Source of the DNA: an uncultured Eubacteriales bacterium
Lineage (GTDB): Bacteria > Bacillota > Clostridia > Oscillospirales > CAG-272
Reading direction: 5' to 3'
Length of the DNA stretch: 51,711 nucleotides
NCBI GenBank assembly: GCA_934503195.1
Contig: CAKSVM010000010.1
Span: 1 to 51,711, forward strand
The notes below the pieces were generated by a model, which ran no database searches, was not told where the DNA came from, and was given only the letters and a program-made list of their open reading frames with translations. A program made the translations under genes and the position numbers. This document shows positions 33,239 through 41,483 of the stretch, piece by piece (within the stretch, counting starts at the first letter, position 1; every line of letters starts with the position of its first letter).

Positions 33239-34357
33239 TCATTTTACAAACTCGACATAGAAAAGTTTCACGTCGTGTCTCGAAACCTGAACTTCGGCAT
33301 AGTCGCGGAACTCGCCGACGCACTCCCCGGTGAAAACATCGGTCAGTCTCGCCTTCAGATGGCTTCCGACCGTCACGCCGATCCCGTCGAAATAGAAGGT
33401 CTGCTTCGTGTCGTAATCGGCGAAGTTGTAGTACGCGAGCGCGTAGCCATTTTTGAGGTGCTTGAACGCGCAGTGGAGATTTTCGTTCCATCTGTGCCGC
33501 TGCCAGACCGGGGGTCTCGCGGCCTCGTCCTGATCGATCGCGATCAGACGCGGATTCGTGACGAGCTCAAGCGTCGCCCTGTCGATCGTGCGGACGTCGC
33601 AGCCGAGCATCAGCGGCGCGCCGTACATGCACCAGAGGACGAACTGCTGGCGGTACTCGGACTCGGTGCAGCCCATGCCGACCTTGCCCTTGCCGTAGAT
33701 TCCGACCGTGAGCATATCGACGTCGTTGAAGCAGTTCGGGGCCGAGTAGCCGAATTTCGGCTTCTGACTCATCGCGATGTCGTAGTAGCTGCGGAAATTG
33801 TCAAGAATATCGCCCGTCGAGCGGTACATATGCGCTCCGGTCGACCGGATCCACGACCAGACGTCCGATTCGCCGCCGTTGCAGACGGCGTAGACGATAT
33901 CGCGGCCGCAGTTTTCGAGCGCGACGCCCATCCGCTGATACATCAACTCTTGATCGGTGTATGGCATGAAGAAGCAGCCGTCGTATTTGAGATAATCGAC
34001 TCCCCACGACGCGAAGGTCTCAGCGTCCAGAAACTCGCGGTCAAAGCTCGCCGGATGCCCTGCGCAGGTTCGGATTCCCATCGCCGAGTAGATTCCGAAT
34101 TTCAGCCCGAGCGAGTGGATGTAGTCGCCCAGCGGCTTCATTCCGTCCGGGAATTTCACGTGATCGGGGACGAGCCGCTCATTTTCATCGCGTTTCAGCT
34201 CCGACCAGCAGTCGTCGATGACGACGTACTCGTACCCCGCGTCGCGGAGCCCCAGCGAGATGAACGCGTCGGCCGATTCTCTTATTAAACTCTCATTTAT
34301 TCCGCTCTGGAAGGTGTTCCACGTGTTCCAGCCCATCGGCGGTTTTCTTACTATCAT
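33239..34357 (-). CDS. GH27 alpha-galactosidase (copy a)
   Basis: Glycoside hydrolase family 27/clan D protein of 372 residues. It has PPMGWNTWN at the N-terminus, YEYVVIDDCW, the nucleophile Asp126 in YLKYDGC and the acid/base region NDVDML at 211-216 (NDPDML in well-known members). APLMLGCD and IDQDE are further family stretches. There is no signal peptide, so it acts inside the cell on imported alpha-galactosides, or on the isoprimeveroses or beta-L-arabinopyranosides that some GH27 members cleave. It closely resembles copy b, with a zinc-ribbon gene between. SD AAAGGA before ATG. Confidence 0.93.
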   Translation of the reverse strand: MIVRKPPMGWNTWNTFQSGINESLIRESADAFISLGLRDAGYEYVVIDDCWSELKRDENERLVPDHVKFPDGMKPLGDYIHSLGLKFGIYSAMGIRTCAGHPASFDREFLDAETFASWGVDYLKYDGCFFMPYTDQELMYQRMGVALENCGRDIVYAVCNGGESDVWSWIRSTGAHMYRSTGDILDNFRSYYDIAMSQKPKFGYSAPNCFNDVDMLTVGIYGKGKVGMGCTESEYRQQFVLWCMYGAPLMLGCDVRTIDRATLELVTNPRLIAIDQDEAARPPVWQRHRWNENLHCAFKHLKNGYALAYYNFADYDTKQTFYFDGIGVTVGSHLKARLTDVFTGECVGEFRDYAEVQVSRHDVKLFYVEFVK

Positions 34358-34372
34358 TTGTTTTCCTTTCGG

Positions 34373-34573
34373 CTAGTCAAAGAGCGTGCAGCCTTCCTTT
34401 TTGTAGTACTCCGCCAGCTCGTCGAGGTGTCCGGTCGTCGTCTGGAAATACGCGGCAAGGCAGGCCTCGCACATGAATTCCTCGGCGCCGCGGCTGATTA
34501 ACTTGCGATGCAGAGCCTTGTCGAGCTGACAAAGCTCCGCGCCGCAGTTTTTGCAGTGATTCGGATCGCTCAA
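34373..34573 (-). CDS. Small zinc-ribbon protein
   Basis: A 66-residue protein with two Cys pairs, CKNCGAELC near the N-terminus and CEAC at about 34-37, with the conserved-looking end YKKEGCTLF. The spacing fits a structural zinc site. The start is TTG at 34573, one base after the stop of copy b, with no strong ribosome binding site of its own, so translation is probably coupled. I recall similar uncharacterised clostridial proteins but know no function. It is tightly held between two GH27 genes. Confidence 0.7.
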   Translation of the reverse strand: MSDPNHCKNCGAELCQLDKALHRKLISRGAEEFMCEACLAAYFQTTTGHLDELAEYYKKEGCTLFD

Positions 34574-34574
34574 C

Positions 34575-35708
34575 TTACTTTACGAGCTTAGCCTTGAAGA
34601 GCTTGACGTCGTGAGTCTGAACCGGGATGTTGATGTAGTCGCGGAACTCGCCGACGCACTCGCCGGTCAGAACGTCGGTGAGTCTGACCTTCAGGCCGCT
34701 GTTCGTCGGGACGCCGAAGAGCTCCATCTCGCAGGGAACGCCCGCGTCCTTGTCGGTGAAGTTGTAGAAGGCCATCGCGTACTCGCCGTTTGCGAGGTGC
34801 TTGAAGGCGCAGCGGAGATTTTCGTTCCACGGGTGAGTCTGCCAAACGGGCGGACGGTTTGCCTCGTCCTGATCGATCGCGATGAGATCGCGGTTGGTGA
34901 CGAGCTTATAAGCCTCGCCGCTGATCGTTCTGATGTCGCAGCCGAGCATGAGCGGCGCGCAGTACATACACCAGAGGATGAACTGCTGACGGTACTCGGG
35001 GTCGTTGCATCCGGTTCTGCCGTCGCCGACAAGACCCTTGCCGTACATACCGACCGTGAGCATATCGACGTCGTTGTAGCAGTTCTCGGCCGAGTAGCCG
35101 AACTTGTTCATCTGGCTCTTGGCGATGTCGTAGTAGCTCTGGAAGGTGTCGTTGATGTCTCCGGTCGAGCGGTACATATGCGCTCCGGTCGATCTTATCC
35201 ACGTCCAGACGTCGGCCGTACCCCAGTTGCAGGCCGAGAAGAGGATATCGCGGCCGCAGTTTTCGAGCGCGACGCCCATGCGGTGATAGAGGAGCTCGCA
35301 GTCAGCGGTTCTCGGCTTGTAGCAGTTGTCGTACTTGAGGAAGTCGACTCCCCACGAAGCGAAGGTCTCGGCGTCGAGGAACTCGTGATCGAAGCTTCCG
35401 GGATAGTCGGCGCAGGTACGGACTCCGGTGCAGGAATACATACCGAACTTGAGTCCGCGCTCGTGGATGTAATCGCCGATGTCCTTCATGCCCTTGGGGA
35501 ACTTTATGTGGTCGGCGACGAGGCGGTCGGTCTCGGGATCGCGCTTTCTCTCCGACCAGCAGTCGTCGATGACTATGTACTCGTAGCCGTAGTCGCGAAG
35601 GCCGAGCTTCACGAAAGCGTCGGTCGACTCCTTGACGATCGTTTCGTTTATCTCATGACCGAACGTGTTCCAGGTGTTCCAGCCCATCGGGGGTTTCTTA
35701 ACTATCAT
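34575..35708 (-). CDS. GH27 alpha-galactosidase (copy b)
   Basis: A 377-residue cytoplasmic GH27 enzyme, paralog of copy a. PPMGWNTWN, YEYIVIDDCW, nucleophile Asp127 in FLKYDNC, and CYNDVDMLTVGMYG as acid/base region. The C-terminal LTDVLTGECVGEFRDY is nearly the same in both. Differences around the active site (DNCYKPR against DGCFFMPY) suggest different aglycone preference. It is the first gene of the GH27b/zinc-ribbon/GH27a operon, with its own promoter. GAGAGG stands upstream of the ATG. Confidence 0.93.
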   Translation of the reverse strand: MIVKKPPMGWNTWNTFGHEINETIVKESTDAFVKLGLRDYGYEYIVIDDCWSERKRDPETDRLVADHIKFPKGMKDIGDYIHERGLKFGMYSCTGVRTCADYPGSFDHEFLDAETFASWGVDFLKYDNCYKPRTADCELLYHRMGVALENCGRDILFSACNWGTADVWTWIRSTGAHMYRSTGDINDTFQSYYDIAKSQMNKFGYSAENCYNDVDMLTVGMYGKGLVGDGRTGCNDPEYRQQFILWCMYCAPLMLGCDIRTISGEAYKLVTNRDLIAIDQDEANRPPVWQTHPWNENLRCAFKHLANGEYAMAFYNFTDKDAGVPCEMELFGVPTNSGLKVRLTDVLTGECVGEFRDYINIPVQTHDVKLFKAKLVK

Positions 35709-35757
35709 TTTTTCATACCTCTCATGGTAAAATTTCCGGACGAATGCCGTTGAAATT

Positions 35758-35786
35758 ATTATAGCACAACATCACGGAAATTGCAA
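35758..35786 (-). promoter_or_regulatory. Sigma-A promoter of the GH27 operon
   Basis: Minus strand TTGCAA (35781-35786), 17-bp spacer, TATAAT (35758-35763). The -35 element sits in the loop of an 11-bp inverted repeat. Confidence 0.8.
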
Positions 35787-35808
35787 GAGTTTCCGTGATG
35801 CTTTTTTT
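35770..35808 (+). terminator. Inverted repeat around the GH27 -35 element; plus-strand terminator shape
   Basis: CATCACGGAAA (35770-35780) and TTTCCGTGATG (35790-35800) are perfect arms with a nine-base gap, followed on the plus strand by seven T. It reads as a terminator only against the direction of both flanking genes. Because it brackets the promoter it could also be a repressor operator. Confidence 0.5.
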
Positions 35809-35839
35809 ATAAAAACGCGGTTTTTTTATAAAATCGGAC

Positions 35840-37573
35840 TTATTTTTTTCCGAGCGCGACAAGAGCGTACCCGGCCGCCTTCTGCCGCTTCTTACTGTCG
35901 CCGCCATAGGCCGCCAAGGCTTCGATCAGCGCGCGGTCAGCCGGATCGTTGAATCTTGACACAAGGCAGGCCGCCTTGACATAGTTGCACAGATCGGTCG
36001 AATAGATCCACGGGAAGAAATAGCGTTTTCGCGAATAATAGGTGTAATTCTCGGGTTCGCGCGAGAGAATTTCCCGGAGAACCGGAAGACAGCGGTTGTC
36101 GCCGAGAAGTCCGAGCGCGACGGCCGAGTTCTCCGAAAGCAGTCCGCCCTCCGAAAGCCACGAGACGAGCGCGTCGTCCGCCTTTATAACTCCGGTTCTC
36201 ACCGCGAAAAGCCCGGGAGCCGGATGAATCGACGAAAGACACTCGCGAAGCTCCGGAACTGTCGCCGGGAGCTTTACGGTCGCGCACATTCCGGTCTCGT
36301 CGGCGTCGTTGAGATCACAGACTCCGCGGTCGTTCGACTTGTCGTAGCATTTTGTTTTCGAAAGAATCTCGCGGAGCTCAGCCGGGTTCAGCTCCGACGC
36401 TTTAATTTCCCTCTCAGCCGCGAGCGACGCCATGACTCCGGCCGCCTCGCCGCACTTTTCCATGTCGGTGCGCATTCTGACTCCGGCCGACATTGTGTGT
36501 CCGGTTCCGATGTGCTTTCCGGCGAGGAGGAGATTCGGAATTCCCTTCGCGATCAGCATCCCCGGCGTGACGGCCGTAGTGTAGCCGTAGGCGTGCATAT
36601 CGCAGAGCCCCTGCCAGTCCTGAAAATCCTCGTCCTCGAACCAGAATTCGGGCGTCGAGTTGTCAAGCGGCGCGAAGGTGTAGAAAATCGCGTTCTCCTG
36701 ATGTTTCAGCTCGCGTTCGATGTTTCCGGGAGTTTTATTCTTGTCGAGATAGTCACGGAAGGTGTAGACCTCCTCGGTTTCGTAGCAGAAAACCTCGCGC
36801 TTCGCCGTCTCGCAGCCGAGCGCGGCAAGCCGCTTCGAGCCCTTGTAGTCGTCGCGGAGAATCGGCGGGTCCGCCGTCCATCTGAGAATCTCGCGCGACG
36901 CTTCCGCGCCGTCAAGCCCCGCGAACTGTCCGCAGAAGACCCAGATTCCGCGCACCTGACGATTCTCTCCCTCTCCCTCGTAGTAGCCGATCGTCCGCGA
37001 GAATCTCGCCGTGTGGTTGTCGTACTTCCGCCCGCCGAGATCGCGGATTCCGGCGAGCCGCGCGACCTCTCCCTCCGCGCCGTCGATCACGCATTCCGCG
37101 CCGACCGTGAACATTCCCCTGTCCGAGAGGAAGGCCGCGCCGACAATCTTTCCGCCGTCCGTGAAAACATCGGTCACGATCGACGAGTAGAAGCACCTGA
37201 CGCCCGCCGCGTCGAGTTCTTCTTCGAGCGCGAGAGCCTTTACGGTTGTCGGATAGCTTTTCTTGAAGCCCTTGTGGGTCGTGTTCATGTAATATCCGGC
37301 CGCGATGAGCGAGTCGGCGCGGGAATTCACCTCGTCATAGAGTCCGCCGCGCGCGCCGTAATAGTAGTCCCAGACGCAGGCCGAGGTTCCGACTCCGCCC
37401 GGAATCGGCGAGATATCGACGCCGATCACGTCATGTCCGCGCTTTCCGGCCGAAATCGCCGCGATCGCCCCGGCCGTTCCGAGTCCGACGACGAGGATTT
37501 CGCAGGTATAGTCGAAATTCACGTCGCAGTCGCGCGAGATCTTTTTCCCCTCAATTATTGTGTGCCTTAACAA
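35840..37573 (-). CDS. FAD-dependent oxidoreductase (FAD_oxidored type)
   Basis: A 577-residue flavoprotein. The dinucleotide motif GLGTAG is at residues 30-35, with PGGVGTSA at 59-66 and a second FAD-contact stretch, LLLAGKHIGTGHTMSAGVRM, near residue 355. The last hundred residues look like HEAT-type helices (ENSAVALGLLGDNRCLPVLR). Such proteins are common in carbohydrate utilisation loci but their substrates are mostly unknown. The start is TTG at 37573, overlapping the stop of the upstream gene, with GGGGGG ahead as ribosome binding site. It is the last gene of a probable operon with SBP4 and SBP3. Confidence 0.85.
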   Translation of the reverse strand: MLRHTIIEGKKISRDCDVNFDYTCEILVVGLGTAGAIAAISAGKRGHDVIGVDISPIPGGVGTSACVWDYYYGARGGLYDEVNSRADSLIAAGYYMNTTHKGFKKSYPTTVKALALEEELDAAGVRCFYSSIVTDVFTDGGKIVGAAFLSDRGMFTVGAECVIDGAEGEVARLAGIRDLGGRKYDNHTARFSRTIGYYEGEGENRQVRGIWVFCGQFAGLDGAEASREILRWTADPPILRDDYKGSKRLAALGCETAKREVFCYETEEVYTFRDYLDKNKTPGNIERELKHQENAIFYTFAPLDNSTPEFWFEDEDFQDWQGLCDMHAYGYTTAVTPGMLIAKGIPNLLLAGKHIGTGHTMSAGVRMRTDMEKCGEAAGVMASLAAEREIKASELNPAELREILSKTKCYDKSNDRGVCDLNDADETGMCATVKLPATVPELRECLSSIHPAPGLFAVRTGVIKADDALVSWLSEGGLLSENSAVALGLLGDNRCLPVLREILSREPENYTYYSRKRYFFPWIYSTDLCNYVKAACLVSRFNDPADRALIEALAAYGGDSKKRQKAAGYALVALGKK

Positions 37574-38328
37574 AACGAAGCCCCCCTGTCAAACGCCGTC
37601 AGCGCGTCGGGATACGACGCCGAGACGATGTGCCGCACGCCGTCCTTTGTGTAGTCGATCGGCGACGCGGATTCGTATCCGAACCGAAGCGCGATCGCCG
37701 CGGCTTTCGCTCCCCCAAGTGACGAATGATTCTCACGAAGCCACCCGTCCGCGAATTTTTCGGCGTCGGGAACCGAAAATTCCGCCGGAACCTCAAAACG
37801 AAGCACATATTCGTCGTCAAAATACCCGCGGGTAACCTTCGCGCCGGAGATTTTCCCCGGATCGACGCTCCCTGAGAGCATCAGCCCGAAGGTCTTTTTC
37901 GCGCCGTGAAGGTCGGAATCGTCGGCGCGCGTGTCGATCACCCTCTCGGAAAGCACCTGAATATACCCGTCGACCGACGAGAAAAGCGTCGTCAGAAATC
38001 CGTCCGACGTCCTCTCGATCGAGACCGGGAAGGTCGAGAAGAGGATTTCGCGTCCCGAGTCGTAGAATCTCTTCGCGAACACCCCCGACAGCGCGAGGAT
38101 ATGAATCCGCCCCGAGTCGTCGAGACATCCGCGCGAGACAAGCTCGTCGGCGATTCCCTTCCCCGCCGCTCCGAGCGACTTCACGTCGACCGGATGATTT
38201 ACCATCGCGTCGGCGAATTCCCCGCCGGGCGACGTGTCTTCCGACGCGACAATAAAATCCGTCAGGACTCCGGAGAGTCCGCAGGCGAAGGCCGTCGCGC
38301 CGAGAATCAGTGTCTTGGTCTTTTTCAA
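37567..38328 (-). CDS. Rossmann-like protein, probable partner of the FAD oxidoreductase
   Basis: A 253-residue protein of uncertain function. The N-terminus TLILGATAFACGLSG followed by DFIVASEDTSPGGEFADAM has the layout of an FAD-binding beta-alpha-beta unit, but the GxGxxG glycines are replaced, so cofactor binding is doubtful. The rest is not recognised. The start is TTG 38328 with GAGGAG upstream; the stop overlaps the next gene. Tight overlap suggests the two products form a complex, or that this is a degenerate relative of the oxidoreductase. Confidence 0.65.
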   Translation of the reverse strand: MKKTKTLILGATAFACGLSGVLTDFIVASEDTSPGGEFADAMVNHPVDVKSLGAAGKGIADELVSRGCLDDSGRIHILALSGVFAKRFYDSGREILFSTFPVSIERTSDGFLTTLFSSVDGYIQVLSERVIDTRADDSDLHGAKKTFGLMLSGSVDPGKISGAKVTRGYFDDEYVLRFEVPAEFSVPDAEKFADGWLRENHSSLGGAKAAAIALRFGYESASPIDYTKDGVRHIVSASYPDALTAFDRGASFC

Positions 38329-38400
38329 ATCTTTTTTCTCCTCAAATGAATCGCGGCACCGCGATCCGCGTCATGGCAGAAAGCGGCGCCGCCGGAAAAT

Positions 38401-39834
38401 TTACTTGCTGAAGATTTCGAGATAAGCCGAAACCTTGTTCTTGATGTTCTCCTCGCTCGAAGCGTACCACGAGGCGAAATTCTTGTCGTTGTTCGTGATC
38501 ATCGTCTCGTACTGCGCGCCCGAAACTGCCGTAGCGAGCGAGCTTACCGCGCCGAAATCGAAGGTCAGGACGCTTCTCGTGAGCTCGATCATGCGGAGCG
38601 AATCCTCGTCGCGCGCGTACTTGCCCTTGAGAGCCGTCTCATAGAAGGCCTTCGCGACCGTCTCGGTCGACTCGGCACACATAGCTTCGAGAATCAGACC
38701 AGAAACGTCGGGAGCGGGAGCGGTGACCGGAACGCACATCATCGAGACTTCGTTCGAGGTCGTCGTGCGGTAGGATTCCTGATTCTCGTCCCACTTCGGG
38801 AGCGGGAGGATTCCGAAATCGTCCTCCATCGCGCGCATCGTCTCGGCGGCTCCGAGAACCGAATGCATCAGGAGCGCGCGGCTCTCGGAGAAGATCTTGT
38901 TCACATCGGCGTCCTTCTGGGCGTAGTAGACGTCGGGATTGTTGTTGAACATATCAACGACCTTCTCAACGACAGAAACGGTATGCTCATTGTTCCACGA
39001 GAGCTTTCCGTCGGTGATCGTCGGCGTCTCGAAGCAGACGACATAGTTTCGCGTGTAGACCTTATAAGAGGCGAAGCCGTACTGATCGTTTTCGTCCTTC
39101 GTGCCGTTTCCGTCGAGATCCTTGTAGACGTTCTTCGAGACTTCGAGAACCTTGTCGATCGTCCACTTTCCGTCGTCAACGAGCTTGTAGAAGTCGGGCG
39201 CGGAGTAGTCCTCGGCGAGCTTCTTGTTGTAGAACATACAGTTGATGCCCTTGAGAAGCGAGACCGCGATGTCGCCGCCGACCTCATAGCACTTGCCGTT
39301 GTAGGTCAGCGCGTCGACTCCCTCCTGAGTCCAGTGAGAGGCTTTGAGATTCAGATTCGGAACGTCGTAGAGGTTCATCAGATCGCCGTTCTGGATGTTT
39401 GTCGTGAGGACGGCCTGATAGCCGGCGATGAAGTCAAACGCGCCGTCCGAGGCGAGAACCGAGTTGTGAATCGTGTTCGTGAAGGCGTCGTGATTCGCCC
39501 AGTTTCCGGCGAAGTCGATGAAATTCAGATTGCACTTGTACTTGTCCTCGACGGCCGAGTTGCGGCGGAAAATCGCGTCGGAAACCGTGTCGCCCGACTC
39601 CTCGTCGACCATAAACTCATAGTTCCACTCGGTGCGGATGAGGATGTTGATGTCGCGCCCGCCGAGATCGCGGACTTCGAGCGGCTTTTCGGTGGTCTCC
39701 TCCGAGCCGGTCACCTCAGCGGTTCCGGGAGCGTCGGTCGTGACCGATCCGCCCTTGTCGCCGCAGGAGGCGATTGTCGGGATCATTAAGAGCGCGGCCA
39801 GAAGAGCCGCCGTGGAGCGAAGATTTCTTTTCAT
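38401..39834 (-). CDS. Extracellular solute-binding lipoprotein (SBP3)
   Basis: A 477-residue lipoprotein with lipobox IASC (Cys24) and a Thr/Glu linker. It shows the family pattern VSDAIFRRNSAVEDKYKC, YKLVDDGKWTIDKVLEVSKN, the EF-hand-like loop DLDGNGTKDEND at about 239-250, and LPLPKWDENQ. ATG at 39834 was chosen over 39840 because the spacing to AAGGAG is better. It follows SBP4 by 12 bases and the two resemble each other along their length, so they arose by tandem duplication. Likely binds a carbohydrate at the cell surface. Confidence 0.9.
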   Translation of the reverse strand: MKRNLRSTAALLAALLMIPTIASCGDKGGSVTTDAPGTAEVTGSEETTEKPLEVRDLGGRDINILIRTEWNYEFMVDEESGDTVSDAIFRRNSAVEDKYKCNLNFIDFAGNWANHDAFTNTIHNSVLASDGAFDFIAGYQAVLTTNIQNGDLMNLYDVPNLNLKASHWTQEGVDALTYNGKCYEVGGDIAVSLLKGINCMFYNKKLAEDYSAPDFYKLVDDGKWTIDKVLEVSKNVYKDLDGNGTKDENDQYGFASYKVYTRNYVVCFETPTITDGKLSWNNEHTVSVVEKVVDMFNNNPDVYYAQKDADVNKIFSESRALLMHSVLGAAETMRAMEDDFGILPLPKWDENQESYRTTTSNEVSMMCVPVTAPAPDVSGLILEAMCAESTETVAKAFYETALKGKYARDEDSLRMIELTRSVLTFDFGAVSSLATAVSGAQYETMITNNDKNFASWYASSEENIKNKVSAYLEIFSK

Positions 39835-39846
39835 TTTCATTTCTCC

Positions 39847-41388
39847 TTATTCGTAGTATTTTTCAAAAGATTCGGAAAGCTTCTTGTTGATCGCGGTCTT
39901 GTTCGCGTCGTAATACGACGCGAAATTCTTGTCGCCGTTCGTGATCATCGTCTGATACTGCGCGCCCGAGACCGCCGAGACGAGCGAGTTTACCCAGCCG
40001 AAATCAAAGGTCAGCGTGCTTCTGATGAAGTCGATCATCTCGGCCGAATTCTCGTCGCGCGCGTACTTGCCCTTCAGAGCGCGCTCATAGAAGGCCGGGG
40101 TGACGAGATCATGCGCCTCGCGGCAGAGAGCCTCGATAATGAGCGCGGACGAGTCGGGATCGTCAGCCGAAACCGGGATCGCGATCATCGAGATCGACGA
40201 CGAGGTCGTGAGATAATTCTCCTGATTCTCATCGAACTTGGGATACGGAATAATTCCGAAGTCGTCCTTCATCGCGCGGAGATTCTCTGCCGACTTCAGG
40301 ACGTCCCAGTAAAGCAGCGCGTTTCCGCTCGTGAAGACGTTCATCGAGTCGGCCGTCTCGCCGAAATAGACGTCGTTGTTGCCGTGAAGCGTGTCAACGA
40401 GCGTGTCGACGACCTCGACCGTGTGATCGTTGTACCAGATCAGCGACGGACGACCCTTGTCGTCGGTTCCGATCGTCGGCGTGTCATAGGTGACGACAAA
40501 CGGACGCGTTCTCGTCTTCTGCGCCGTGATTCCGAAGCGGTCGGCGGCGTCGGCCGTGTCGCTGCTGTTGAGATCCGAATACATCCCCTTCGTGACCTCC
40601 ATCATCCTGGCGTGAGTCCACTTTCCGTCGCGCACGAGCTGATAGAGATCGGGAGTCTTGAAGTTATCCGCGACCGTCTTGTTGAAGTACATACAGAAGA
40701 TTCCCTCGAGCATCGAGAGCGAAATGTCTCCGCCTGCCATGAAACAGCGGCCGTTGAGCGACAGAGCCTCGATTCCTTCCTTCGTCCACCAGACCTCGTC
40801 GAGCGCGAGGTAAGGGAGCGAGCGGAGATCGAGAAGATCGCCGTTCATAATGTTCGTCGGCAGATATGACTGATCGCAGGCGACGAAATCATACGCGCCG
40901 TCCCCGGCCATGACCGAGCTGTGGATGAGATTCTGGAACTGCGTGTGGTTGTTCCAGTCGCCCGAGGCGTTCGTCCACGTGAACGTGCAGTTGTACCTGT
41001 CAGAGACGTTCTGATTCCGGCGGTAGATCGCGTCAGAGACCGGCTCGCCGTTTTCCTCGGCGATGTCGAACTCATAGGTGTACTCGGTGCGGATAAGGAC
41101 GTTGAAATTCTTCTTTCCGAGATCCTTCACATCGAGTGAATTCTCCTCGGCCGCCGAGGTGACGTCGGCCGACGTTCCGCCGCTCTGAGTCGTTGTTTCG
41201 GGATTCTGTGACTCTCCGCCGCACGAGGCGAGAGTCGGTAAAAGGAGCAGAGCGGCAAGGAAAGCCGCCTGCGAGCGAAGAAGCATGGGAATAAGCTTAA
41301 TGGATGGAGTTTTCACGCGAAAAAGGCTTGGATATATGGCATTTTTTCGCGTGAAAACAACCTTAAATAGCGTTTTCTTAGACATCAT
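39847..41388 (-). CDS. Extracellular solute-binding lipoprotein (SBP4) with N-terminal insertion
   Basis: A 513-residue paralog of SBP3. The signal peptide ends at lipobox LASC, but the Cys is at residue 56, not about 24: a 32-residue segment precedes the normal LRSQAAFLAALLLLPTLASC. That segment is encoded by a DNA palindrome (41309-41358). The good ribosome binding site AAAGGAG serves ATG 41388; the internal ATG ahead of LLRSQ has none. The internal loop reads DLNSSDTADAAD near residue 272, so it has lost its Gly and probably binds calcium poorly. Export could be impaired by the extension. Confidence 0.86.
   Translation of the reverse strand: MMSKKTLFKVVFTRKNAIYPSLFRVKTPSIKLIPMLLRSQAAFLAALLLLPTLASCGGESQNPETTTQSGGTSADVTSAAEENSLDVKDLGKKNFNVLIRTEYTYEFDIAEENGEPVSDAIYRRNQNVSDRYNCTFTWTNASGDWNNHTQFQNLIHSSVMAGDGAYDFVACDQSYLPTNIMNGDLLDLRSLPYLALDEVWWTKEGIEALSLNGRCFMAGGDISLSMLEGIFCMYFNKTVADNFKTPDLYQLVRDGKWTHARMMEVTKGMYSDLNSSDTADAADRFGITAQKTRTRPFVVTYDTPTIGTDDKGRPSLIWYNDHTVEVVDTLVDTLHGNNDVYFGETADSMNVFTSGNALLYWDVLKSAENLRAMKDDFGIIPYPKFDENQENYLTTSSSISMIAIPVSADDPDSSALIIEALCREAHDLVTPAFYERALKGKYARDENSAEMIDFIRSTLTFDFGWVNSLVSAVSGAQYQTMITNGDKNFASYYDANKTAINKKLSESFEKYYE
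41309..41358. repeat. 16-bp inverted repeat inside the SBP4 start region
   Basis: GTTTTCACGCGAAAAA (41309-41324) and its reverse complement (41342-41358) are separated by 17 bases. Pairing continues imperfectly outside. It is in frame within the N-terminal extension of SBP4 and would form a strong hairpin in the mRNA about 30 nt after the start codon. Confidence 0.85.
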
Positions 41389-41420
41389 GGAATTTCTCCT
41401 TTACAAATTAGTGTAAGTCT

Positions 41421-41426
41421 ATTATA
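41421..41426 (-). promoter_or_regulatory. -10 element upstream of SBP4
   Basis: Minus strand TATAAT at 41421-41426 (within GTGTATAAT). The best -35 is weak (TGGAAA at 18 bp), so activation may be needed. Confidence 0.6.
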
Positions 41427-41483
41427 CACCGATTTTTCAGGAATTTCCATACTAAAAACAAACCTAAACTATCAAAAAACAAA

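Noticed and set aside
33189..33240. Terminator after GH27 copy a (ACGGA/TCCGT stem)
   Set aside because: The stem is only five base pairs and the T-run is broken and coincides with the phosphohexomutase promoter; not convincing.
32251..37570. Long plus-strand frames opposite phosphohexomutase, GH27 and FAD oxidoreductase genes (32251-33192, 33275-34288, 34611-35753, 36224-37570)
   Set aside because: Same shadow pattern as over the arg genes; the minus-strand genes carry full motif sets and proper starts.
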